This document shows, piece by piece, positions 1 to 6,259 of a DNA stretch of 9,259 bases. Made by a program: the position numbers and the translations under genes. This DNA is from Eubacteriales bacterium (GTDB taxonomy: Bacteria > Bacillota > Clostridia > Peptostreptococcales > Anaerovoracaceae), in the NCBI GenBank assembly GCA_028691625.1, contig JAQUYZ010000042.1, positions 1-9,259 on the forward strand. Reading direction: 5' to 3'. Under the pieces are notes generated by a model, which saw only the letters and a list, made by a program, of their open reading frames with translations, had not been told where the DNA came from and did not search any database. Every line of letters starts with the position of its first letter. The stretch's first letter is position 1.

Positions 1-1
1 T

Positions 2-811
2 CCGTCTGAGTTGGCTTATCTGGCTATGAAGATGGAACGGTTCGGCGCGGATGCCATTGAACTGGGTATTTCATCGCCAATGGGAGAGTCATTGGAAGTA
101 GTTGCCTCCGATGCGGACCGTGTCTATGAAATGACGACAGAAGTAGTCCGCAACGTTAAAATACCTGTAATCGCCAAGCTGTCGCAAAACGCGACAAATA
201 TTTCAAAGGTTGCGAAGGCGGTGAAAAGTGCCGGCGGTTCGGGGGTAAGCGCAATCAATACCATCCGATGCATATTGGGTGTCGATATCGAATCTATGGA
301 ACCCACTCTGTCAACTTACGGCGGATATTCAGGTGCCCCGATCAGACCATTGGGTCTGGCTTCGGTAGCATCCATTGCCCAGGCGGTGGATATTCCGATC
401 TGCGGGATCGGCGGAATTGAAAATTATAAAAACGTTCTGGAGTATATCATGCTTGGCGCTTCTGCAGTCGAAATCGGTACTGCGGTAATGATCAACGGAT
501 TTGAACGGATCACGGCGATTGTAAACGATCTGGAACAGTGGGCGGAGCAGAAAGGCGTGAAAGAAGTTAAGACGATCAGGGGAGCGGCATTAAAGAATCT
601 GAAATCCTTTGAAGAGATCAAAATAGAGCCTGTTGTCAGCCGTATTGATCATCCTGTCTGCAACGCCGATTGCGAAGCCTGTGTGAAGGCATGTGTTTAC
701 GGAGCGATCTACAAGGATGGCAACAAAATGAGTATGAACTCCGAAAAATGCACCGGCTGCGGTCTTTGCACCTTTGTCTGTCCGGATAAAAAATTCAGGC
801 TTGACTGGTGA
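2..811 (+). CDS. Dihydroorotate dehydrogenase-like FMN/[4Fe-4S] oxidoreductase, 5'-truncated
   Basis: The frame is open from base 2, so the start lies outside the window; about 269 codons are visible, ending in TGA at 809-811. The fold is the FMN-binding TIM barrel of the DHOD/PreA family: an IAKL strand with the usual lysine (about 172-183), an INT motif (about 256-264), the YSGAPIRP phosphate-side loop and the ICGIGGIE FMN-phosphate motif (about 401-420). A C-terminal ferredoxin domain has Cys codons at 659, 671, 680 and 692 (spacing Cx3Cx2Cx3C, unusual) and at 749, 758, 767 and 779 (canonical CxxCxxCxxxCP). The active-site loop reads ELGISSPMG where relatives have ELNxSCPxG, so the catalytic Cys is Ser (codon 74-76) and the preceding Asn is Gly (65-67). 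It is a paralogue of the intact PreA encoded at 2409-3662. The family assignment is firm. The substrate is unknown, and I would not call it a dihydropyrimidine or dihydroorotate dehydrogenase. Confidence 0.85.
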   Translation, partial: PSELAYLAMKMERFGADAIELGISSPMGESLEVVASDADRVYEMTTEVVRNVKIPVIAKLSQNATNISKVAKAVKSAGGSGVSAINTIRCILGVDIESMEPTLSTYGGYSGAPIRPLGLASVASIAQAVDIPICGIGGIENYKNVLEYIMLGASAVEIGTAVMINGFERITAIVNDLEQWAEQKGVKEVKTIRGAALKNLKSFEEIKIEPVVSRIDHPVCNADCEACVKACVYGAIYKDGNKMSMNSEKCTGCGLCTFVCPDKKFRLDW

Positions 812-837
812 ATCAGAGCGATCCAAATACATAAATT

Positions 838-898
838 AAGCAGGTCCCATTTCAAAATGTACCCTTTTGATGACATTTTGAAATGGGACCTGCTTTTT
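838..898 (+). terminator. Perfect 23-bp hairpin with T-tract, likely intrinsic terminator
   Basis: The arms at 838-860 and 873-895 are exact reverse complements over 23 bp with a 12-nt loop (861-872). Five T residues follow or overlap the arm end (894-898). It starts 26 bp after the stop of the DHOD-like gene, so it most simply ends that transcript. The stem is far longer than a normal intrinsic terminator and contains no mismatch, so an inserted repeat element that also serves as terminator is an alternative. The stem would work in either orientation, but a T-tract is obvious only on the + side. Confidence 0.8.
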
Positions 899-953
899 CT
901 AATCAGTTCTTCCATTTATAATCGATATATTTTTTTAATTTTTGAAGAAAGCC

Positions 954-981
954 TTGCATAATTTACAAAAGGTGATAAAAT
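954..981 (+). promoter_or_regulatory. Candidate sigma-A promoter for preT-preA
   Basis: TTGCAT at 954-959 and TAAAAT at 976-981 are separated by 16 bp. The -10 matches the consensus at 5 of 6 positions, while the -35 keeps only the TTG. It lies between the terminator and preT in AT-rich DNA, where the promoter is expected. In such AT-rich sequence alternatives exist, so the assignment is tentative. It would give a leader of roughly 135 nt. Confidence 0.4.
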
Positions 982-1105
982 AAAAATGTGTGTGTAACTG
1001 GTTTCAAGGAAATTGCAATATCATTACAAATGAACGATTATTTTAGGCAAATCAGTACCGGTTATCACGGGGAGTATTTGAAGGAGCACAATTAAATTAA
1101 ATGAG

Positions 1106-1126
1106 AGAAGGAGTTGAAAAGATTTG
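1106..1126 (+). promoter_or_regulatory. Ribosome binding site deciding the TTG start of preT
   Basis: AGAAGGAG at 1106-1113 lies 10 nt before TTG at 1124-1126. No in-frame ATG lies near the expected N-terminus; the next in-frame Met is residue 23, inside the conserved N-terminal Fe-S domain. The strong Shine-Dalgarno makes TTG the best start. The TTG overlaps the TGA (1125-1127) of an 8-codon frame that begins at ATG 1101. Confidence 0.75.
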
Positions 1127-2407
1127 AGTAAGGTAGTAAAAGCCAAGTACACTGCTGATGCTGTTGACGGCTTCACGCCAAGAACAGCGATGGAAGAAGC
1201 AGCAAGATGCTTACTATGTATCGATGCCCCATGCAGTAAAGGATGCCCTGCTGGAACAGATCCGGGGAAGTTCATCAGATCAATCAGATTTAGAAATGTG
1301 AAGGGTGCAGCTGAGACAATCAGAGAAAACAACATTTTGGGCGGAAGCTGCGCAAGAGTATGTCCTTACGACAGACTGTGCGAAGAATACTGCAGCAGGT
1401 GCGGTATTGACAAGCCTATTCAGATAGGAAAATTACAGAGATTTGCAGTTGAGCAGGAAAAGGCTTATAAAATGAAAATTTTAACAGCGCCTGCAAAGAA
1501 GAAGGCTGACAAGGTTGCTTGCATCGGATCCGGTCCTGCTTCCCTTGCCTGCGCCGCAAAGCTTGCTCAGGAAGGCTATCAGGTAACAATATTTGAAGCG
1601 GCAGAAAAAGCCGGCGGAGTACTTACATATGGAATTACACCTGCAAGACTGCCACAGCACGTAGTTGATTTTGACATCAAGGCAGTCAAGGACCTGGGCG
1701 TTAAATTTGTGTTTGATACAAAAGTTGGTGAAGACATTACAGTAGATGAATTGAAGAAAGCCGGTTTCAAGGCGATCTTTGTCGGCGCCGGACTTTGGGA
1801 TGCCAAGATTCCGGAAATTCCGGGAAAAGATCTGAAAGGCGTTACAAATGCCATTGATTTCCTGAAGGCTGCAAGAGAATCCAAGGGTTCCTTCGATCCC
1901 GGCAAGAGAGTTGTTGTCATCGGCGGCGGAGACGTAGCGATGGATTGTGCAACCACTGCAAAGCTTCTGGGAGCTGAAAATGTAATGATTTATTACAGAA
2001 GAACACTGGAAGAGGCACCTGCAAACATGACAGAAATTCAGTACGCAACCTCTCTTGGTGTTACGATTACCACAAACTTTGCTCCAAAAGAAATGATTGG
2101 CAGTAATAAAGTTGAATTTGCTGTATTCAAAGGCAGAGACGGAGTATCCGAAGCGAAGGTTGCGGCTGATACAGTAGTATTTGCAATCGGCCAGGCTCCT
2201 GAAGACATGACGAAGGTTGCTCCTGTAAAAGTAACTGAAAAAGGTATGATTGCTGCGAATGCAAAAGGCAAGACCAATGTTGCCGGAATCTTTGCTGCCG
2301 GCGATATCGTGAACGGCGGCAAGACGGTAGTGGAAGCTGTAGCAGCTGGTAAAGAGGCGGCAGCTGAAATCATCGGCTACCTCGCAAAGAAAGAAGGTGT
2401 AAAGTAA
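1124..2407 (+). CDS. preT: NAD(P)H-dependent dihydropyrimidine dehydrogenase, electron-input subunit PreT
   Basis: This is a 427-residue GltD-like flavoprotein, equivalent to the N-terminal half of mammalian DPD. It takes electrons from NAD(P)H through FAD and Fe-S clusters to PreA. The N-terminal Fe-S domain (about 20-115) has Cys29, 32, 37 and 41, then Cys76, 80, 86 and 90, with Gln105 at the position where, from memory of the pig enzyme, a Gln ligates one cluster. The first Rossmann motif GSGPAS (135-140) binds FAD, the second GGGDVAMD (267-274) binds NAD(P)H, and AAGDIVNG (391-398) closes the FAD site. YRR at 291-293 resembles the NADPH-binding arginines of GltD, although E. coli PreT uses NADH, so the cofactor is open. 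It is cytoplasmic. It starts at TTG and is followed 1 nt later by preA. Of 16 Arg codons 15 are AGA. GltD of glutamate synthase is the main alternative, but the adjacent preA argues against it. Confidence 0.93.
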   Translation: MSKVVKAKYTADAVDGFTPRTAMEEAARCLLCIDAPCSKGCPAGTDPGKFIRSIRFRNVKGAAETIRENNILGGSCARVCPYDRLCEEYCSRCGIDKPIQIGKLQRFAVEQEKAYKMKILTAPAKKKADKVACIGSGPASLACAAKLAQEGYQVTIFEAAEKAGGVLTYGITPARLPQHVVDFDIKAVKDLGVKFVFDTKVGEDITVDELKKAGFKAIFVGAGLWDAKIPEIPGKDLKGVTNAIDFLKAARESKGSFDPGKRVVVIGGGDVAMDCATTAKLLGAENVMIYYRRTLEEAPANMTEIQYATSLGVTITTNFAPKEMIGSNKVEFAVFKGRDGVSEAKVAADTVVFAIGQAPEDMTKVAPVKVTEKGMIAANAKGKTNVAGIFAAGDIVNGGKTVVEAVAAGKEAAAEIIGYLAKKEGVK

Positions 2408-2408
2408 G

Positions 2409-3662
2409 ATGGCAGTTAAGAAAGATTTATCGATAAATTATTTGGGAGTTAACTGTGAAAATCCGTTCTTCCTTTCATCATCACCAGTTGGTGGGAATTA
2501 CGACATGGTTAGAAAAGCTTATGAAGCAGGCTGGGGCGGTGTATTCTTCAAAACCGTCGGAATCTTCGTAGCGGACGAATGCTCCCCAAGATTTGATCAA
2601 ACAAACAAAGAAGGTTTACCTTGGCTCGGTTTCAAAAACATGGAACAGATTTCAGATAAACCGACGGAAAAGAATTTTGAATTTATGTATCGGCTCAAGA
2701 GAGATTATCCGGATAAGGTTATGGTTGCTACGATCATGGGAAGCTCCGATGAAGAATGGAAAGAGCTTGCCAAGATGTGTGACCAGGCCGGAGCCGACCT
2801 CATTGAAGGAAATTTCTCCTGCCCTCAGATGACAAGCCATGCAATGGGTTCCGACGTAGGGTCTACGCCTGAACTGGTAAAACAGTACAGCAAAGCGGTT
2901 ACCTCCGTTACAAAGACTCCTTTTATTGCAAAGATGACTCCAAACGTTACCAATATGGTACTTCCTGCACGTGCAGCCATCGAAGGCGGAGCTGCCGGAG
3001 TATCTGCAATCAATACCGTGAAGTCCATCACAAATATTGACTTTGAAAACATGACCGCTATGCCGGTTGTAAACGGCAAATCCTCGATTTCCGGCTATTC
3101 CGGAGCAGCTGTAAGACCGATCGCGTTAAGATTCGTTGCACAGATGCTGCAGGATGAAATGTTGAAGAACGTACATATCAGCGGTATCGGCGGGATCGAA
3201 ACCTGGAAGGATGCGGCAGAATTCCTCGTACTTGGATGCAGAAACGTTCAGGTTACCACTGCGATTATGCAGTATGGATATAGAATCGTAGAAGATATGA
3301 TCAACGGCGTAAGCCACTTCATGGATGAAAGAGGATACAACAAGCTTGATGATTTCATCGGAATTGCACTTGGAAACGTGATCCCTGCGGAAGAGCTTAA
3401 CAGAGATTTCAAAGTAATTCCTAACATTGATCTCAAGAAATGCATTGGCTGCGGCAGATGCGTTGAATCCTGCTACGATGGCGCTCACCAGGCGATCGAT
3501 TGGGATGTAAAGAAGAGACAGCCGAAAATCAACGACGAATGTGTTGGCTGCCACCTCTGCCTGAATGTATGTCCGGTACAGGGCTGCATCACTCCTGGAG
3601 AGATCCAATGGAAGGAAGGCAGAAAGCCTGTTGAAGTTGCGCTGAAGCACGACTACGAATAA
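2409..3662 (+). CDS. preA: Dihydropyrimidine dehydrogenase catalytic subunit PreA (FMN, 2x[4Fe-4S])
   Basis: The 417-residue protein corresponds to the C-terminal half of mammalian DPD and would reduce uracil or thymine to the 5,6-dihydro form with electrons from PreT. The FMN barrel covers about 1-320. Asn77 and Glu79 in FKNMEQIS match the substrate-loop Asn/Glu of pig DPD as I recall it. Asn135-Phe-Ser-Cys138-Pro supplies the catalytic Cys, Lys175 and Asn202-Thr203 line the FMN/substrate site, and GYSGAAVRP (229-237) and GIGGIE (259-264) hold the FMN phosphate. The ferredoxin domain has Cys345/348/351/355 and Cys378/381/384/388, with the DPD-typical tail. The loop after Cys138 (PQMTSHAMG) differs from the PHGMxERxMG common in the family. 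ATG 2409 lies 1 nt after the preT stop, with AAGGTG at 2394-2399 as ribosome site, implying coupled translation. Of 14 Arg codons 12 are AGA. No dihydropyrimidinase gene is visible in the window. Confidence 0.92.
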   Translation: MAVKKDLSINYLGVNCENPFFLSSSPVGGNYDMVRKAYEAGWGGVFFKTVGIFVADECSPRFDQTNKEGLPWLGFKNMEQISDKPTEKNFEFMYRLKRDYPDKVMVATIMGSSDEEWKELAKMCDQAGADLIEGNFSCPQMTSHAMGSDVGSTPELVKQYSKAVTSVTKTPFIAKMTPNVTNMVLPARAAIEGGAAGVSAINTVKSITNIDFENMTAMPVVNGKSSISGYSGAAVRPIALRFVAQMLQDEMLKNVHISGIGGIETWKDAAEFLVLGCRNVQVTTAIMQYGYRIVEDMINGVSHFMDERGYNKLDDFIGIALGNVIPAEELNRDFKVIPNIDLKKCIGCGRCVESCYDGAHQAIDWDVKKRQPKINDECVGCHLCLNVCPVQGCITPGEIQWKEGRKPVEVALKHDYE

Positions 3663-3723
3663 TCGTCCGCCGACGCCCTGCGCCAGGATGAAATGAAATA
3701 ACAACTCAAGAAACCACCTTAAC

Positions 3724-3755
3724 GGGAGTCGCCTTGCATCTGCAGGGCGACTCCC
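3724..3755 (+). terminator. Strong GC-rich hairpin after preA, T-tract absent
   Basis: GGGAGTCGCC (3724-3733) pairs perfectly with GGCGACTCCC (3746-3755). The stem extends inward through a G-U, T-A, G-C and C-G to a 4-nt loop (3738-3741), giving about 14 bp. It starts 62 nt after the preA stop. No run of T follows on either strand, so it may be a Rho-type or processing/stability hairpin rather than a textbook intrinsic terminator. The upstream octamer at 3674-3681 is complementary to 3742-3749 and could compete with the stem. Confidence 0.5.
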
Positions 3756-3832
3756 ATATCTATGCGGCGGAATCCCCGGACGAACAGGGCATCCATTTTT
3801 TCTCGATCCTCTTTTTATTTGTTTAAGCAGTG

Positions 3833-3841
3833 TGATATAAT
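3833..3841 (+). promoter_or_regulatory. Extended -10 promoter of the phoP-phoR operon
   Basis: TGATATAAT is a perfect extended -10 (TGn plus TATAAT at 3836-3841). The upstream TTTATT at 3814-3819, 16 bp away, is a poor -35, which fits an extended -10 promoter. It lies 57 nt upstream of the phoP start. I see no convincing TTAACA-type repeats here, so autoregulation by PhoP is not supported by the sequence. Confidence 0.65.
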
Positions 3842-3897
3842 AACTTTAATTATTTTGAGTAGCTCAGCAGGATGACCTGATAAGCAGGGAGGGCGTA

Positions 3898-4608
3898 ATG
3901 CAGAAGATTTTAATAATTGAAGACGAACCGAACATCAGAGAACTGGTGCTCTATAATTTGAACCAAAACGGTTACAAGGGGCTTGCGGCCGAGGACGGCC
4001 TGCAGGGCTTATCTATGGTGCGTGAAAAAAAGCCGGACCTGATCCTGCTCGATATCATGCTTCCCGGAAAAAACGGCTATGATATCTGCAAAGAGTTGAG
4101 AGCGGAAGGAAATAAAACACCGGTTATCATGCTGACAGCAAAGAATGAAGAGATCGATAAGGTGCTCGGATTGGAATTCGGTGCAGACGATTATATTTCC
4201 AAACCCTTTGGAATTCGGGAACTCATGGCCAGGATCAAGGCGGTGCTTCGAAGATATGAAAACGGCACAGAACAGGAAACTGCCCAAAACGGTACGGGAA
4301 AGGCGGGCGGCGCTGGCTTTGCAATCGGCGAGCTTGTCATCAACGTGGAGCGCCATGAAGTGAAGCTGGCGGACAAGACTCTGGAGCTGACCTTAAAGGA
4401 GTTCGACCTGCTGAGAGTTCTCGCCGAAAACAGGGGCAGAGTAATGACGAGAGATCAGCTCCTGGATAAAGTCTGGGGGTTTGAATATATCGGTGAAACA
4501 AGAACCGTCGATGTCCATGTCAGATATCTGAGAAAAAAGCTTGGAGATGAGGATAACGAAGGAAAATATATTCAAACCGTTCGCGGGATCGGATACAAGA
4601 TGAGGTAG
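3898..4608 (+). CDS. phoP: OmpR/PhoB-family response regulator, PhoP-type
   Basis: The 236-residue cytoplasmic regulator has an N-terminal receiver domain (about 1-120) with the acidic pair Glu8-Asp9, phospho-acceptor Asp52 in LLDIMLPG, Thr80 and Lys102 in SKPF. A Gly-rich linker (about 121-140) leads to a winged-helix DNA-binding domain (about 141-236) with LTLKEFDLL, the TVDVHVRYLRKKL recognition region and the terminal VRGIGYK hairpin. It starts at ATG 3898 with GGGAGG 5 nt upstream. The kinase gene follows after 2 nt. Length and motifs are normal for the family. The name rests on the pst operon lying directly downstream with 11-bp-spaced Pho boxes; by sequence alone it could be another OmpR-type regulator. 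Its expected role is to bind those boxes when phosphorylated under phosphate limitation. Confidence 0.9.
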   Translation: MQKILIIEDEPNIRELVLYNLNQNGYKGLAAEDGLQGLSMVREKKPDLILLDIMLPGKNGYDICKELRAEGNKTPVIMLTAKNEEIDKVLGLEFGADDYISKPFGIRELMARIKAVLRRYENGTEQETAQNGTGKAGGAGFAIGELVINVERHEVKLADKTLELTLKEFDLLRVLAENRGRVMTRDQLLDKVWGFEYIGETRTVDVHVRYLRKKLGDEDNEGKYIQTVRGIGYKMR

Positions 4609-4610
4609 AT

Positions 4611-5918
4611 ATGAAAAAGAGGTTTCTTTTGTTTTCCATTGGTCTGATTTTGGTCAGTGTCGTCATTACAAGCGTGATTTCGATTAATGTGAATATCAAC
4701 AACTTCATTTCGGAAAAGGAAAATGAGATGCTGACTTATTGCAGGCTCATCAATATGGCACTAATCGAAGAGTATGAGTCCGGAACGGAAGTGGACTATG
4801 TAGAGGTGGCAAAGGATTTTTCCGACGAAATGAGAATCAGGCTGACCTTTATCGATATGAAGGGTAATGTTCTGGCGGATTCCACGGAAGGGGCGGATTA
4901 CGTCAAGATGGAGAACCATCTTGGAAGAGAGGAAGTCACGGAGGCGATCCTCACGGGCAGCGGAGAAAGCAGCAGAAAGAGCAGCACCCTTGGCGGTGAA
5001 TTTCTCTATGTGGCAGATACGCTGGAATATCAGGGAGACAAGGTGCTGATTGCCCGCATTGCACTTGAAATAGACAGGCTGAGGATCATCAATGACTTCA
5101 TCGTTAAAACGTCGCTCATATCCGCTCTGGTCGGGATCGCAGCGGCCGCAGTGATTGCTGTTGCCTATACGGCGACGCTGATGAAACCGATCAATGAGAT
5201 GCAAAAACAGTTGAAGAAGACGATGGAGGAGAATAAAAAGGCGGAAAAGATCAGAAAGGATTTTGTGGCAAATGTCACCCATGAACTGAAAACACCGCTG
5301 ACCTCAATTTCGGGTTTTGTGGAAACACTCCAGGATGGTGCGGCAGAAGATCCGGAGGTCAGAACCAAATTCCTCGATATTATAGCGATAGAGGCTGCAA
5401 GACTGAAGCGGCTTATCGAGGATATCCTGATCATATCCGATATCGAAAACAAGCGTGAATTCAATACAGACAGCGATATCAACGTGAGAGAGTCCATTGA
5501 AGAAATCCTTGCTTCCATGGTACCGATCATGGAAGCAAGGCAAGTGAAGGTTCTTACGTATTATGCGTACGAAATTTATATCGGCGGCAACCCTGACCGG
5601 TTCAAACAGCTCATGGTGAACCTGATTGAAAACGCAGTCAAGTATTCCCATGACGGCGGAACCGTAACCATCAGGGCGGAGAGAAAAGAAGGAAAGGTAT
5701 CCATCAGCGTGAAGGATGAGGGGATCGGAATTCCGGAAGAAAGCCTGCCCAGAATCTTCGAACGTTTCTATCGGGTGGACAAGTCACGTTCGCAGAAAGC
5801 GGGCGGAACCGGACTCGGCCTGGCAATCGTTAAGCATATCGCGGCTCTGTTTGAAGCCGAAGTCAAAGTGGAGAGCGAGCCGGGAAAAGGTTCGACATTT
5901 ACGGTTATTTTTCAATAA
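4611..5918 (+). CDS. phoR: Membrane sensor histidine kinase, PhoR-type
   Basis: This is a 435-residue sensor kinase. A first membrane helix (about 5-25), an extracytoplasmic sensor segment (about 26-165) and a second helix (about 166-188) precede a charged linker. The dimerisation/phosphoacceptor helix carries His224 in HELKTP. The ATPase domain shows the N box (Asn337 to Asn341), G1 DEGIGIP (369-375), the F box (ERFYRVDKSRS) and G2 GGTGLGLAIVKH (398-409). It is shorter than Bacillus PhoR, and I see no room for a cytoplasmic PAS domain between the second membrane helix and the His box. The start ATG 4611 lies 2 nt after the phoP stop with GAGGT at 4602-4606, so the two are translationally coupled. 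It would phosphorylate the preceding regulator. The specific stimulus is inferred from the neighbouring pst genes. A perfect 13-bp inverted repeat lies inside the gene at 5507-5540. Confidence 0.9.
   Translation: MKKRFLLFSIGLILVSVVITSVISINVNINNFISEKENEMLTYCRLINMALIEEYESGTEVDYVEVAKDFSDEMRIRLTFIDMKGNVLADSTEGADYVKMENHLGREEVTEAILTGSGESSRKSSTLGGEFLYVADTLEYQGDKVLIARIALEIDRLRIINDFIVKTSLISALVGIAAAAVIAVAYTATLMKPINEMQKQLKKTMEENKKAEKIRKDFVANVTHELKTPLTSISGFVETLQDGAAEDPEVRTKFLDIIAIEAARLKRLIEDILIISDIENKREFNTDSDINVRESIEEILASMVPIMEARQVKVLTYYAYEIYIGGNPDRFKQLMVNLIENAVKYSHDGGTVTIRAERKEGKVSISVKDEGIGIPEESLPRIFERFYRVDKSRSQKAGGTGLGLAIVKHIAALFEAEVKVESEPGKGSTFTVIFQ
5507..5540. repeat. Perfect 13-bp inverted repeat inside phoR
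   Basis: CCTTGCTTCCATG at 5507-5519 is the exact reverse complement of 5528-5540, with an 8-nt loop (5520-5527). It falls in the coding segment between the His box and the N box (about residues 300-310). No T-tract follows. It may be coincidence or an mRNA hairpin that affects phoR expression. Confidence 0.7.
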
Positions 5919-6052
5919 ACAGCAGGGGGCTCAGCAGTAATGCTTGTAACAGTTGGCTTGTATTTACTGTTCTGATCTGTCTGTCGTTCTTTATAAGACC
6001 AGATATAAATGTAACAGATAAGTGGTTTTCCATAATAAACTGAAAACATGAG

Positions 6053-6084
6053 GCAAGCCTATAATATAAGGCTTGCGCTTTTTT
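6053..6084 (+). terminator. Intrinsic terminator of phoP-phoR
   Basis: GCAAGCCT (6053-6060) and AGGCTTGC (6069-6076) form a perfect 8-bp stem with an 8-nt loop, followed by TTTTTT at 6079-6084. It lies 134 nt after the phoR stop and separates the regulatory pair from the pst operon. Confidence 0.88.
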
Positions 6085-6200
6085 GGTGTCATTCTCCAAA
6101 GATTTATAATACCCTGCTTGTCATCTAAGTATAGGTTTTGTGATACATGCTGACTGACAAGATGAAATCCTTCTCCAACTGTACCCCATTTCTATATGAA

Positions 6201-6250
6201 TTATACTAAATTTAACATACTCTTAACATTCACTTTATTCACCCATAACA
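6201..6250 (+). promoter_or_regulatory. Pho box: TTAACA-like direct repeats at 11-bp steps
   Basis: Hexamers at 6212 (TTAACA), 6223 (TTAACA), 6234 (TTTATT) and 6245 (ATAACA) begin exactly 11 bp apart. A weaker TTATAC at 6201 keeps the same phase. In Bacillus, PhoP dimers bind TT(A/T/C)ACA repeats separated by about 5 bp, i.e. one repeat per helical turn. The position directly upstream of pstS and of a weak -10 is that of an activator site. The two perfect copies and the phase are seen directly; PhoP binding is inferred. Confidence 0.82.
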
Positions 6251-6259
6251 TAGATTCGG

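Larger units (their letters stand above)
812..1123. other. 312-bp non-coding gap between the DHOD-like gene and preT
   Basis: The gap holds the hairpin terminator (838-898), a very AT-rich stretch (about 911-985) with a candidate promoter, and then a roughly 135-nt leader before preT. In the leader, 995-1002 can pair with 1057-1064 (8 bp including one G-U), and two very short open frames (1030-1095 and 1101-1127) run up to the preT start. I recognise no known riboswitch or T-box in it. Confidence 0.6.

Noticed and set aside
1124..2407. Reading the first full gene as glutamate synthase small subunit GltD
   Set aside because: The domain plan is shared, but the 1-nt spacing to a clear PreA and the absence of gltB make PreT the better call.
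3126..3704. 192-codon minus-strand frame opposite preA
   Set aside because: It is the shadow of a well-supported coding gene; its translation matches no family I know and has no start signal.
3664..3790. Long-range complementarity of 3664-3669 with 3777-3782 and 3675-3680 with 3785-3790
   Set aside because: The two short pairings cross each other and cannot form together as a simple stem; probably GC-rich coincidence.
3823..3861. Possible Pho box in the phoP promoter (words at 3823, 3834, 3845 and 3856 in 11-bp phase)
   Set aside because: None of the hexamers is close to TTAACA; the phase alone in AT-rich DNA is not evidence.
3762..3875. Small open frame of 37 codons between preA and phoP
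   Set aside because: No ribosome binding site, Arg/Ser-rich random-looking translation, and it overlaps the phoP promoter.
5905..6099. 64-codon minus-strand frame between phoR and pstS
   Set aside because: It runs through the terminator and the phoR end, has no convincing ribosome site and no recognisable domain.
6105..6110. TATAAT as a second pstS promoter
   Set aside because: The -35 (TTGGTG) is poor and overlaps the terminator tail; possible, but not supported enough to list.
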